In this document: in pieces, positions 11,327 through 21,126 of the stretch
Position numbering within the stretch: the first letter of the stretch is position 1
How the letters are laid out: the number at the start of each line of letters is the position of its first letter
Assembly: GCA_009869945.1 (NCBI GenBank)
Contig: WIXG01000291.1
Span: 36,754 to 100,753, forward strand
Source of the DNA: Mesaphorura yosii
Taxonomy: Eukaryota; Arthropoda; Collembola; Poduromorpha; Tullbergiidae
Reading direction: 5' to 3'
DNA length: 64,000 nucleotides
Program-made: the position numbers and the translations under genes
The notes under the pieces: generated by a model
Told to the model about the DNA's origin: nothing
Database searches by the model: none
Seen by the model: the letters and a program-made list of their open reading frames with translations, nothing else

Positions 11327-11332
11327 TTTATT
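11327..11332 (-). terminator. poly(A) signal of defensin-like gene A
   Basis: AATAAA on the minus strand (TTTATT on the plus strand), about 50 bp downstream of the stop codon of the cysteine-rich gene at 11381-11966. Confidence 0.45.
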
Positions 11333-11380
11333 CTTTTATTAATTAACTTTCGTTCAGTCCGAGCCGAGATGAGAACGAGT

Positions 11381-11966
11381 TTAACCATCTCCGCATCCTG
11401 CCGGCACTTGGTTGGTGACAAGTGCGCCTGCGAGGCATGTGGCCACGTTGAAGCCTTTTTCCGCAATGCATGTGGGCTGATCCTGTCCAGCCCAGACGAA
11501 GCCTGGCGGATACACGCACACGCACTGCTTATGAGTCCAATCGCAGACGCCATTCGCACCGCCGTGCACGCAGAGGCAATCGGTGTCGCAGAAGCTATTG
11601 TAGACAGCGATGGTTGCCGCATTCTGTTGCGATTGGCAGTGGGCCTGCACCGGCACTATGCCACCAATGACTGGAATTTGTCCCGTGCCGAGGCCATCGT
11701 TGTTGCAGACACAATTCTTGTTCGAGTCACAAATGCCCACGCTAGAGTTGTGGCTCCAGTTGCAGTCGGCGTTGCATGCGAAAGAGTCGACGGGGCTGTC
11801 CTGGCAAGTCAACATGAAACCATTCTGAGCACCAGCGTCTAAAATACACAAGTACAACGAATTCTTGAAGTCATGAATTGATAAGAATCAACATAGAGAC
11901 AAACTCACATGAAAAACTGGTCATAAGAATGACGGCAGTAACTACGAGGGGGAAGGCTAAAACCAT
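11381..11966 (-). CDS. two-domain defensin-like secreted protein A
   Basis: Exons 11966-11909 and 11838-11381 (minus; donor GTGAGT, acceptor TTTTAG) give 171 residues. Residues 1-19 form a signal peptide (MVLAFPLVVTAVILMTSFS). The mature part holds two modules with the cysteine order of CS-alpha-beta defensins. The first is C31-x9-C-x3-C-x10-C-x5-C-x-C64; the second is C87-x15-C-x3-C-x10-C-x6-C-x-C127, with one extra cysteine two residues after the third. Each has Gly-x-Cys before the fourth cysteine followed by C-V-C, the gamma-core pattern. The tail (about 128-171) has three more cysteines. By analogy an antimicrobial or toxin-like secreted role is possible, but that is inference from spacing alone. 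An EGF-like or other small disulfide fold is the main alternative. The gene pairs with the paralogue at 13098-13688. Confidence 0.8.
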
Positions 11967-12149
11967 AGCGATTGTTAGGGTTGGTGGCGTACGGCGTCTG
12001 CAGAAATATTTTCCGCCGAGCCTTGTATTGTGTTGTCAACAAATTCAATCAATGAATTGAGCTGACCCCAGGAACCCAACACGCAATTGGTTTTATGCGA
12101 GGTACTAAAAGTGTTATGGTGGTCTGTGCGATGCTGCTGATTATGCTCT

Positions 12150-12618
12150 GAACTAGGAGTCGTTATCTATTCTCCGCATTTTCGAATCGCTAATGTCCAC
12201 GAGGCAGTTTGTTTCATCTAGTTGCGTGAACTCCTGAACTGACTTGAACTTGGCAAGCGCAAGCAGGAACAGCGTCCGTGTTCTGTGGAAGAACAAACGA
12301 CGGTCCTGTTGAACGGACAGCCGAAGTCTTGAGCTGAGTCGGAAGCTTGAACTTGACCTTTTACCGTGAGCTTGATAGTATTTCTCGTGGCAGTAACATG
12401 TCACGGCAGTAATTTCGCCACAAAGATTCTGAACGCTTACTTTTGCTTGCAAAGCACAGATCGCATCGGTCAATACAAATGACTTTGTGCTGACCGCTGC
12501 TGCAATAGCACACGTGCGACTTGGACTGGGAACCTTGCTTACGCGATGGGTCAGCCAATGTCAGTGCCAAAGTCAAGGGAAGCATATTAGCCTCGTACGA
12601 CACCCCAATAAATTTATA
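12150..12618 (-). pseudogene. possible broken third defensin-like gene
   Basis: Between the two cysteine-rich genes and on the same strand, an ATG at 12585 starts MLPLTLALTLADPS, a weak signal-like leader. The frame then contains CYC, eight residues, CIDRC and DLC. One base out of frame, LCGEITAVTCYC completes a C-x-C ending. Read together this mimics one CS-alpha-beta module interrupted by a frameshift. An alternative splice (GTAAGC to TTGCAG, 43 bp) gives a different four-cysteine peptide. A TATATAAA-like element lies at about 12611-12618 upstream. I cannot decide between a decayed paralogue, a small unrelated secreted peptide and chance. Confidence 0.3.
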
Positions 12619-13097
12619 TAACCAGCTTGGCTTAATTGCGGAGTAAAGTCAGAGTCAGGTTCACAGGCACCGGCGTTCCATGTGATAACAAATTTATTTC
12701 AACGCAGAAGACAATAAATTGAACTTAGGCGCGTGCGAATGATTACCACTCGTACGAGTTATTCAAGCCTCACTGGCTCAATTGGTCGATTAGCGCTGAT
12801 GCCATGGCCAGTGATATTTCTAGTTTTGAAATTTCAACAGCCAGGCTTTATTGCCTTTAATTGCTGAGTAAATCTAGCGGCGATTAATCCCACATAAAAC
12901 GCAACACAGGGCTTGGAAACATAGTTTCATGAAGAAGCTAATAAAATGTATACGCTTGGCAGGCCCAGGATGGCAATCTTTTTTACCAAATCGACTGCTC
13001 AATTCAAGCTCAAGTCAATTTTATGCAATATTAATAAAATCTCACACAAGAAATTACTTAATTCGCATATGATTTAGCACCAGAACATTTTAAATAA
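12619..13097. other. spacer between defensin-like genes
   Basis: AT-rich spacer downstream of the 13098-13688 gene. No gene recognised. Confidence 0.35.
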
Positions 13098-13688
13098 TTA
13101 GCAGAGCCCGTTGAGTGTAAGAAAGTTGCCCCCGAAGAGGTCAAATATTTTTGCAATCTCCCGATCTGGATCGTAGACGGCTGCTCTAGCATATGCCGGG
13201 CATGTTTCATTCTGCCAGACGAAATCAGTCGGGTAGGAGCATATGCACTGGTGCGAGTTCCAGTTGCAGGTTCCGCTAGCTCCGCCGTGCGTGCACCGGC
13301 AGTCCGTGTCGCAAATCTCTGCGTAGATGGAGCTGAGGATCGGATTATTCGTCGCACACTGACAGCCGAGTGGAACGTGGACGCACGCGTTGAGGTAGGT
13401 GCACGTGCTGTAGTACGTCCCCGACCCCTCACAAATGCAGTTCCAGTCGTACTCGTTTGTGCACGTGCCGTTGGCTGCGGCATGATTTGTCTTGCAGTCG
13501 TAGTCACACGGGATTACCGCCTGGGGGTTGTCTGGACACGTTCCGTACTTGAAACCAGCATTGGCGAACCCTGCCAATATATTTGTTTAAGTATTTGGCA
13601 TTTGTAACCATGAAAACAGAAAAAAAGTTGAAGTCTACAACTCACCAACATACAAAATGCAAACGCATAACAGTTTGACGAAGCTCAT
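13098..13688 (-). CDS. two-domain defensin-like secreted protein B
   Basis: Exons 13688-13646 and 13570-13098 (minus; donor GTGAGT, acceptor TGGCAG) give 171 residues, the same length as paralogue A. The leader MSFVKLLCVCILYVG ends at the single intron, as in A. Two modules follow: C26-x9-C-x3-C-x10-C-x7-C-x-C61, then a second one with CDTDC, ten residues to a Gly-Thr-Cys, six residues and C-I-C125. Both have the Gly-x-Cys gamma-core feature. The shared string CDTDC-x-C-x-HGGA ties the second modules of A and B together. Extra cysteines at 71, 77 and 84 in the linker and two in the tail suggest disulfides beyond the basic six per module. A secreted defence peptide is the leading but unproven interpretation. 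Confidence 0.8.
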
Positions 13689-13806
13689 TTTGAGAGAGCT
13701 GGCGAAATTTCCAAACTGCGTGAGCAAGCTTGATCCTTTAAGTTCGTACTTCGTGATACAGCAGTAGTTGAGAGAGTACTGGCGTTTGCAACTTGTCGCC
13801 AGTCGT

Positions 13807-13813
13807 ATTTATA
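13807..13813 (-). promoter_or_regulatory. TATA box of defensin-like gene B
   Basis: TATAAAT on the minus strand, 120 bp upstream of the start codon at 13688. It would place the transcription start near 13780. Confidence 0.5.
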
Positions 13814-14239
13814 GACAGTAAAAATGTATTTCTCCCTCTTCCTTGCTAAATAAAGGTCCAGATAAAGCAGATGAAACGTTGTAAGAAGAGAAGTTTAAAA
13901 AAGATTCGCTGCAACGTCATTAGAGATAACAGAAGCTTGGCTATCATACGAGATGAAGGCTCCATGGGTCGTCCAATACCAAGGCCTGGCGACCAGAAAT
14001 GTCTATGCCTAGCAGTAGTTTATTTGGGGAGTAGAGCGAGCACAGGCACGGAGCTACGACTCTAAACTATGAATGATGGAGAAGTCACAGGTCACGCTGC
14101 TGAAGCTCACTGACCTCAGATCAAGAACAGTGGTATGGAATATGACGCAGATAATGCATTGCACATAATAATAGCGCATTTATTTGGAGTGTCCAATTAT
14201 GGCATCGTGAAAATTAACACGAAATCGCCAATGCGAAGA
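13814..14239. other. intergenic, nothing recognised
   Basis: No gene seen. The stretch lies just downstream, on the minus strand, of the kinase remnant. Confidence 0.35.
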
Positions 14240-15240
14240 GATACAAGTGCCGGTTCGAGTCCTCACCTTTGAAAAGAAATCCAAGGCCAAGCAAAAACTG
14301 CATTTTCGTAACCAGGAGAGTTGGCGTACTAACGAGCATTTGCCTCAGTCTTTGGGCTCAAGGCTTCAAAGAATTCTTTAGGATCACTGAATTTGGGGCG
14401 TTCCTCCCGATTCTCAGACCAACACTCCAGCACATTTTGGTAGCTAAAATGCAAGAAAAGCAAATTGAAGAGCCACCAATAATAAAAAGTATTGCAATTT
14501 ATTTGGGAATATAAAATGCCTTACATCGCCTCGCTCGCGGATTTGGAAGTCTGAGTCCATTTCGGAGCCGGGCTACAAGCCACCGGGATGGGACTTCACC
14601 CAAGAAAAATAATTCCCAAAGTGTGACTACGTATGACCAAACATCCGACTTCATGGAGAAATGCATGTGAGCCAGAGACTCGATGGTCATCCACTTCCAG
14701 CGCAGCTTGGCACGTTGTCATTTGGTGTACGAGTAGTCAACCAGTTGACGGGCGAGCCCAAAGTCACAGATTTTTGCACGCATGCCGTCGATTGAGAGAA
14801 CCTTGCGGGCTGCGAGGTCCGCATGAACCACACGCCGGCAGGACAGGAATTCCATGCTAGCCGCGATTTCCGCAGCCCATCGCAGTGGTCATCGTGGCAA
14901 CCTCATCGATGTTAGTCTCCTGTTTGAGCACGTGGCCATATGGTTCGACGTATCCTCTGCTCACTGAATTTTGTCTCTGCAATAGAGTCGAACAAACTGA
15001 GAGGTCCCAAAATCTAATCGAGCTACAAGAATAGTACAGGGTACCCTGTACCAGCGCGGTGGTGCAGCCGCAATTTTGATAGGTGACCCGGGCGGAATTG
15101 CCATCGCAATTGTCCTGGCGATGGAATCTTTCAATGTGGATGACCAGCCGGAGCCATCGACACTGGCACAGCCGCAAGCACACGCCGAGTGAATCCAGTA
15201 AGCAGCAATAGCAAGTCCTCGAACGATCCGTGCCAAATTG
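14240..15240 (-). pseudogene. receptor tyrosine kinase remnant
   Basis: Pieces of a PDGFR/VEGFR-class tyrosine kinase domain in correct order on the minus strand. A degraded segment at 15240-14890 includes GHVLKQETNIDEV and looks like the kinase-insert region. At about 14880-14720 follow MEFLSCRRVVHADLAARK (catalytic loop) and KICDFGLARQLVDYS (DFG and start of the activation loop). Then come WMTIESLAHMHFSMKSDVWSY and TLWELFFLGEVP, and, after an intact donor (GAT|GTAAGG at about 14530) and acceptor (TTTTAG), QNVLECWSENREERPKF near 14430-14370. Stops and frame changes occur after the activation loop, inside the subdomain IX-X region and near the end. The catalytic loop has Ala for Arg (HAD) and Lys for Asn (AARK). 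The extracellular part is absent. Confidence 0.75.
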
Positions 15241-15312
15241 TGCTCAATATCTTAAATCTATGAGCGAGTAAAGAAACGCGACTGACCGATTGTCGATTGT
15301 GATTTTAATTGA

Positions 15313-15318
15313 TTTATT
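15313..15318 (-). terminator. poly(A) signal of the p62-like gene
   Basis: AATAAA on the minus strand, about 135 bp after the stop codon of the ZZ-UBA gene. Confidence 0.45.
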
Positions 15319-15451
15319 TAACCACCATAAATTATTTACAATTGAAAATTAGTTGGTTGATTGGACGTGTAACTTAAACCTAAAGGAGTACGGATAAATC
15401 GTTAAGCGATGTTAAATTCCACTCTCACACAAATTCTTCCCCTCTACGAAT

Positions 15452-17170
15452 TTAATCCAAAGTGTGGACAACATTGTCCCCTCCTGTTGGTCCAGCTCCT
15501 GCTCCGCCACCGCCAACTGGGAACAGAGCGTTGAGGACTTCCTCCAGATTTCCCTTCTTCGAGGCGACGAGACGTCCGAGCCAGCCGTCGTGGTTTGAGA
15601 AACCCATGCTCAGGAGTTGGTTGAGAGTCTGCTGTAGACGGTCGCCAAGTTCGGGTCCAGTTTGGGTTCCACCAGCAGCAGCAGCAGTTCCAACCGGAGT
15701 GGATGACGGAGTAGCAGTAGCAGCAGGAGCATTCCATGGAGCGATCGGAATGTTGCGAACCGCATTGCCAATATTTCCGACAGTCGTGGAAATCATCTGC
15801 TGAAGATGAGCCGGGTTCAGTTGTGGATATATACGAGGAGACTGTCCAGGCACGGCAGCTGGAGCAGGAACTCCTTGGACGTCCATGGCCACGGCTGCTG
15901 CTGCAGCGGTTGACGTCGGTGCCTGAGCCTGTGCTGCTGTTGGGGCCGATGCGCCGGTTCCAAGATGAAGTTGTTGAAGGTCTTCAGCTAAATTCGTATT
16001 AGCGTTCGCGTTGGCGCTTGCAGCGTCAGTTGCAGGAGCCGAATTCTCTGCAGCAGCTGTGGCTGGAGCCTGTTGTTGATTTTCAGTGCCAGCAGCAGCC
16101 GAAGCGTTGGCGCCTGCAGCAGCAGTAGCAGTTCCATGTGAAGTTCCCCACTCGTTGTACAGTTCAACAACATCAATCGGAATTCCAGCAGCGTTCAGGA
16201 ACTCTTGAATCTGATGGGCCGCTGCGGCTAAGTCGAATCCTTGCGGAGTCTGTCCAGCCTGAGCTTCTGCATCGGCACCAGCAGCAGCTGCTCCTCCACA
16301 ACGACCGGACATGCGTTCCTTGTACGCACGCTTTGCCTCCTTTTTGTGAACATGGGCTTGCTTCTTCACGAACTTTGCCCACTTCCTCATTTCCTTCTTG
16401 CCAGCCATGACCGGGCAGCCGCCTGGTCCGTAGTTGAATGGAAACGGAGCCTCTTCGGCGGACGAACTCTCGCTCGAAGATGTTGACGGCTCGTCGTGGT
16501 GGAGATGATACGGATGATGACCCCGTCCATGTCCGTGGCGGTGACGTTTGCCGTGTCCATGTCCGTGCCTACGTCTTCCCCCTTCCTCGCTGCCAGCACC
16601 AGCCCCAGCGCCAGGAGCATCCGAGACTCCTCCAAATCCAAGATGAATGACTGGCGGAGACGGAGAGCGCTCACGCATACGCGAAGCCTTCAGAATATGA
16701 CAGCGAATTGCGTCCCGAGCCATCTCTGGAAACGGGATACGAAGCATGACGTGTCCAGCGTGGACTCCGATCTGCTCGCAGGCGGCGCAGAGGTCGTAGT
16801 CACGACACTGGCAGCATTTGTATCTGTTGATAAGAAAAATTGATGCGATGGTTAGAACCTCCGATTTCGACCGGGCCTAAACTGATAATTAATGCAAAAG
16901 CCCATGGTGAAAAGCTAAGGGAAACGAAAATTACCTGAATCCAGTCACAGTTTTAGTGCAGTGATCACAAGTGACTCCAGTGTGCTCCATTTGATGAGTA
17001 GAAATCGGAGTGGTTGCTTCAGGAGCTACGGGAGCCGTTGCACCAGCGCCAGCTGCAGCTGCGTCAGGAGTTGATTGGGTGTTAGAGCCGAATTGTCCGA
17101 TTACCTCGAATGGTAGCATCATTTCTGCTGGACGAGGGATGTGTTGCTGATTGTTTTGATTCGGGTCCAT
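15452..17170 (-). CDS. p62/Ref(2)P-like ZZ and UBA protein
   Basis: Exons 17170-16935 and 16823-15452 (minus; GTAATT to CAACAG) give about 535 residues. A ZZ zinc finger spans about 63-107, split by the intron: HTGVTCDHC, then [16 protein letters not shown] and a C-terminal HAGH. It matches the ZZ of sequestosome-1/Ref(2)P. A histidine-rich stretch (about 162-190) and a long Ala/Thr/Gln-rich linker follow. A UBA domain at about 473-513 ([20 protein letters not shown], then [11 protein letters not shown]) ends the fold. Such proteins link ubiquitinated cargo to autophagy. No PB1 domain is visible in the roughly 60 residues before the ZZ or in the DNA upstream, and I see no clear LC3-interacting motif. 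The start ATG is preceded by GACCAG, which could also be an acceptor, so an upstream coding exon cannot be ruled out. Confidence 0.8.
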
Positions 17171-17870
17171 CCTGGTCTTGGTTCTTGATCCCAATAATTA
17201 TACCTTGTCGTAGTTAACTGGATAAATAGTCAGTCGTCTCACTGATTAATTGAGTTACAACTTGTGTAATGCGTGACTTGAAGAACTAAGAATTGAACTC
17301 ACAAAGCTCAATCCGGAGAATGGTAAGCGAATCGTCCTGAGTCACTTGTATTTATGGATAAGGAAAACTGCTGTATCATTCTCTAGCTCAATCTACGTGT
17401 TAAAAGTTAAAAAGCTTTTGCAGTCTGCAGTGACTTTGCAGCAATCATCTCACCGTCCCAGTCCCAATGCTAACTGGTTAACTGCCTTGCCTTATGTTAC
17501 AGACGATACACGATTGCACCATGTGAATTAAATCATTAAATGACCTCGTACGAGCTGAGTAACGAGCAGCGAGCGACGATGACTCACAGCTGAGAAACGA
17601 TTTCACTTCTTCTTCTGTACTCGTGTAGAATGTACGAGAACCGGTTATCATGCACACTGCAGAGCCCCAAGCGCTTATCATGCATAACGTCTACGTGATC
17701 ATGAGTATGCACTGGCCGAGGAGCCGAATGACTCATCAAGTTTCATAATATTTACCACGACCGACCGACCACAAAGGCCAAAGGCAGTGATAATTCGCAA
17801 AATCGCAGAATTCGCAATTGCTTTATTGAAATTCGCACATTCGCAATTGGCAGGCTTATCAGTACAAGTA
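17171..17870. promoter_or_regulatory. upstream region of the p62-like gene
   Basis: About 700 bp between two minus-strand genes. It should contain the p62-like promoter and the 3' end of the EGF-like gene. No PB1-coding exon or other gene is recognisable. Confidence 0.35.
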
Positions 17871-18614
17871 CTAATACGAATTAATAGCAGCTACTCCGAA
17901 TACAACAAATGTCAGCAGCAGCTGCAGAGGCCTGGAGACGGCCTTCCCAGCAGCGCCTCCCTTGCATTCTTTGTACCCCTTCGATGGGTCGCCAATCCAT
18001 CCTTCGCTGCACACGCAGTCTTTCCCGTTTCTGCACTCTGAATTCCGAGGGCACTTCGTTTCGAGGTTGTCGTCCCGCTCCCGACTACAGGGAACGAGAA
18101 GAATCGCCCAGCGAGGGTCGTCGTTTTTTATTATCGAGCCTTCTTCGCTTCCGCTGGCGTCTAGGTTTCGTGGCACACAGCGGGCCTCTTCGTCTTTGTA
18201 CTCCAAGGGGGGGTCGTCGTCGTAGCCCATGACGATGGTGTCATCCTCGTCGCCGGCTACAGCTTCTTCCTCTTCGCCGTACTGATACGAGTCTGGGTTG
18301 ACGTAATTCTCTTCGCAGACACACAAATTCGTTGGGGAGCCTATTTCGGCCGCAAGGGCACACTCGGCATGCTCAGGACAGCTCCAGGTTGGTGGAGGCG
18401 AAAGCGTCTCGTTGCCGTTCCCTTTCTGTAGTGCTCCGACGCAGGAGACGGTCAGAATCCGTTGAAACCGGAAATCGAGGAACGGATCGCCGCGGTCAGC
18501 GGCCTCCCAGCTTCGAGCAGAGCCAATGCCAAGACACGAAGATAAGCACAGATAAGAGACTAGGATCACTGATAATGAGGGCACCGATGGCGATGGCAGG
18601 CCTCGAGAGGCCAT
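17871..18614 (-). CDS. secreted EGF-like protein, possible GPI anchor
   Basis: A single-exon frame. I start it at the ATG at 18614 because it begins a good signal peptide (VPSLSVILVSYLCLSSCLG), whereas the longer frame upstream is charged. The product is 247 residues. One cysteine-rich module near residues 55-145 is stretched by a very acidic insert (EEEEAVAGDEDD and DDDPPLEY). A second, at about 175-220, has CSRERDD, CPRNSECRNGKDCVCSEGW and ECKG, an EGF/EB-like pattern. The last 19 residues are hydrophobic and follow a small-residue stretch (GGAAGKA), which fits a GPI-anchor signal or a C-terminal membrane segment. Function is unknown; adhesion or ligand binding at the cell surface is a guess. 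Confidence 0.65.
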   Translation of the reverse strand: MASRGLPSPSVPSLSVILVSYLCLSSCLGIGSARSWEAADRGDPFLDFRFQRILTVSCVGALQKGNGNETLSPPPTWSCPEHAECALAAEIGSPTNLCVCEENYVNPDSYQYGEEEEAVAGDEDDTIVMGYDDDPPLEYKDEEARCVPRNLDASGSEEGSIIKNDDPRWAILLVPCSRERDDNLETKCPRNSECRNGKDCVCSEGWIGDPSKGYKECKGGAAGKAVSRPLQLLLTFVVFGVAAINSY

Positions 18615-19415
18615 TTTTCTGTATGCCAGTGAACAATTTGACGAATTATCGACAAATTCGGTCGATCGTGCAGCCGAAACGAGAAGAAAAATGAACAGCC
18701 GGCGCAGTGTGTCGTCCTTTGTCTGAAGAGAATGAAGATCACAGATCAGTTTACGAGCCGGGAGGCGAGTCAGGCGAGTTTGCCGATCTTTTGGCATTTG
18801 TTTGTCTGAAAAGTCCAAATCTTGAGCTTGACTCCTGTCTCGTTTTTCATGTCTTTCTTGCACATCTTCTCTGCCGGTCTATTTTTAGATCTTTTATGTT
18901 TATATTTCTGCGATGAGTGCAAAGAGTTCATGGCATTAATCTAGAATCTCGAGATTTGCGAAAACGAAAAGTTGCACAGGACTAAGTTAAGCTAGAATAA
19001 GAAAAAGTACAGCCACGTCACACGCCACAGGAAATCTGCAAAACGCACTCACACGCGATTCAAGAATAAAAATCTCTTCGCCTTTGCAATTTATTCAAGA
19101 CTTCAAGATACATACGCGATTTGCCATAATTTATGAGCTCGTGATAATAAAATCTGTCTTTTCTCTCACCCGTTGAATATTCGCGCGTGAATGCAAACAG
19201 TAATAAAAATATTCGTAAATTAATCGATGCGATGGCTCAGTCAGCCAAAGGCAAGAGACAACTGATGCTGATAAGAAAAGATCAGCATCAGCAATGAACA
19301 CAATAACAATCAGAAAAAAATGCTAACATTATCATTACTAAAATTAGGAACGATACGCTACGATCTTAATGACTAGCAAGCCGAAGACGAAAGACGCGCG
19401 AAAATTAAAAAGTCT
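18615..19415. promoter_or_regulatory. upstream region of the EGF-like gene
   Basis: About 800 bp, increasingly AT-rich to the right. It holds the presumed promoter of the EGF-like gene and the 3' flank of transporter 3. No gene recognised. Confidence 0.35.
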
Positions 19416-21126
19416 TTATTTGAACAGTCGTTGAATCTCGTCGAGACTTTTTCCTTTCGTCTCGGGGACGATCAACAGCACGAAGAAAACGCCCATCAGG
19501 CTCAGGCCGGCAAACAGCCAATGGGCGCCAGAAGCGTGGAGGAAAGAGAGGCCCTCCAGGTCGTAGTAGTATTTCGTGACCAAGAAAGCGAGGACCCAGC
19601 AGAAAGACGCGGCGAGGGCGCTCGTGTAGCTTTTCACCCGGGCACCGACGATTAGCTCGCCCAGCATACACCAGGGCAGGGGCCCCAGCCCCATGTTGTA
19701 CGTGATTATAAAGACAATCAGCGACGTCAGCGGGAGCCACCCCGTCCCCTCCGGCACGACGTCCCCACCATTCTGCTCTTTCATGTAGTAAAACCCGCCC
19801 AGCACGGCGAGCGACGCTGCGATCCCGACGCTGGACACAAGCAGCAGCAGGCGACGCCCGACGCGGTCAACGAGGAACGTGCTCAGCCCCGCACACAGAA
19901 ACTGGACGAAGGCGACGACGATCGAGCATAGCTTCGCGTCGATCGTCGACCCCGCATCGCGGAATATGTCGACGGCGTAGAAGACGACGATGTTTATCAG
20001 CGAGACTTGCTGGAGCCACATCAGGCCAAGGCAGATTAAGAACGGTTTCACGACGTAGGGTTTTGTGACCTCGGCAATGGTCAGCGGCTGAGCGTAGTCT
20101 TCGTCTAGGCTCCGCTGAATTTGACGCAGTTCTTCGGCCACGTCGTCCGGCGCGCTTCGACGCAGCCACTGCAGGCTCGCTCGAGCTTGGTTGTATTTGC
20201 CCTTCGTCAGGAGGTACGTCGGAGATTCGGGCATGAAGATCATGAAGGCAAGGAAAATGGCTGGGACGAACGTGCAGATGACGGACAGCCAAAACCAGTT
20301 GACGAATGCACCAACGACGTTCCTAAAATATGAAGAAATGTGGCCGTGGCTCAATTAATGCATGAATTAATTAGTTGGCTCAATTTTTAAAAGGTTAAAG
20401 GGTACTTACACAAAAAGAATTCCTGCCACCAGCACAAGCACCATCGACGAGCCGAGTGTGCCCCTGAGTTCAGTCTCGGCGATTTCGCTGGTGTAAACCG
20501 GGACGATGAGCGTGAAGGCTCCTCCACAGAATCCAGTTATGAAACGCCCGCTGAGCATGACGGCCAGCGCGCTCGCGAAGGTCACCATCACCCACCCGAC
20601 AATGAAAGGCACTCCGAGAAGCACCATCGTCCGCTGTCGGCCGATGCAGTCAATCATTGGGCCGGAGATGAGCGTGGAAATAGCTGCACCGATTGTTGTG
20701 ATGGACCCGATCCATGTCCTGGCATTTGTGTCATTCGCCAGGAACTTAAAGTCATCGTCTTCTTCCAGGCTGGGCAATGCGGGCGAACTCCAGGCGACGA
20801 CGTTGCCAAGTCCGAATGCGCCGATTGTAGCTGATAAGGAAAAATAAATATGTAATCAAGTAATCAGCAAGCAGCAATGTGAAATTCACGCTTCAGCTTA
20901 ACTGCCCTTTACTTTGAAGGGATTTACCTGCCAATGCTGCGAGGATCTGTGGAATTCTTGTCGATGACCTGGAATACTGCACTGAAATTCCAGCTGGAGG
21001 AGCGAGTAGGGCTTCAGATGTCTCTGGGCTGGGTTCCTCATCCGTGTCAGTTACCGGGCTCTGTTCAGTGTCGGTCACCACACGGCCTTCGTGGTGGTCG
21101 TGCTCGTGGTAGGTTTCGGCTATCAT
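19416..21126 (-). CDS. Tret1-like sugar transporter 3
   Basis: Exons 21126-20928, 20830-20410 and 20322-19416 (minus) give about 508 residues. A 66-residue acidic and His-rich leader (HEHDHHEGR, TDTDEEPSPE) precedes TM1 and is probably cytosolic. Signatures present: WSSPALPSLEED, ARTWIGS (Ala-Arg-Thr in place of Asp-Glu-Ser), IDCIGRQRT (weakened GRK motif), PVYTSEI, MPESPTYLLTKGK, QQVSLINIVVFY (the usual QQLGGIN is altered), DRVGRRLLLL, LGPLPWCMLGEL, PETKGKSLDEI. The changes in the TM7 QQLGGIN motif, which lines the sugar site in this family, suggest altered substrate or binding. The introns match transporter 2 in place and phase. The last codon, stop and next base form AAATAAA. It is divergent from the Lgl gene. 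Confidence 0.9.

Noticed and set aside
14249-14270. tRNA-like B box (GGTTCGAGTCC)
   Set aside because: No matching T-stem, no A box at the right distance and no acceptor stem could be formed.
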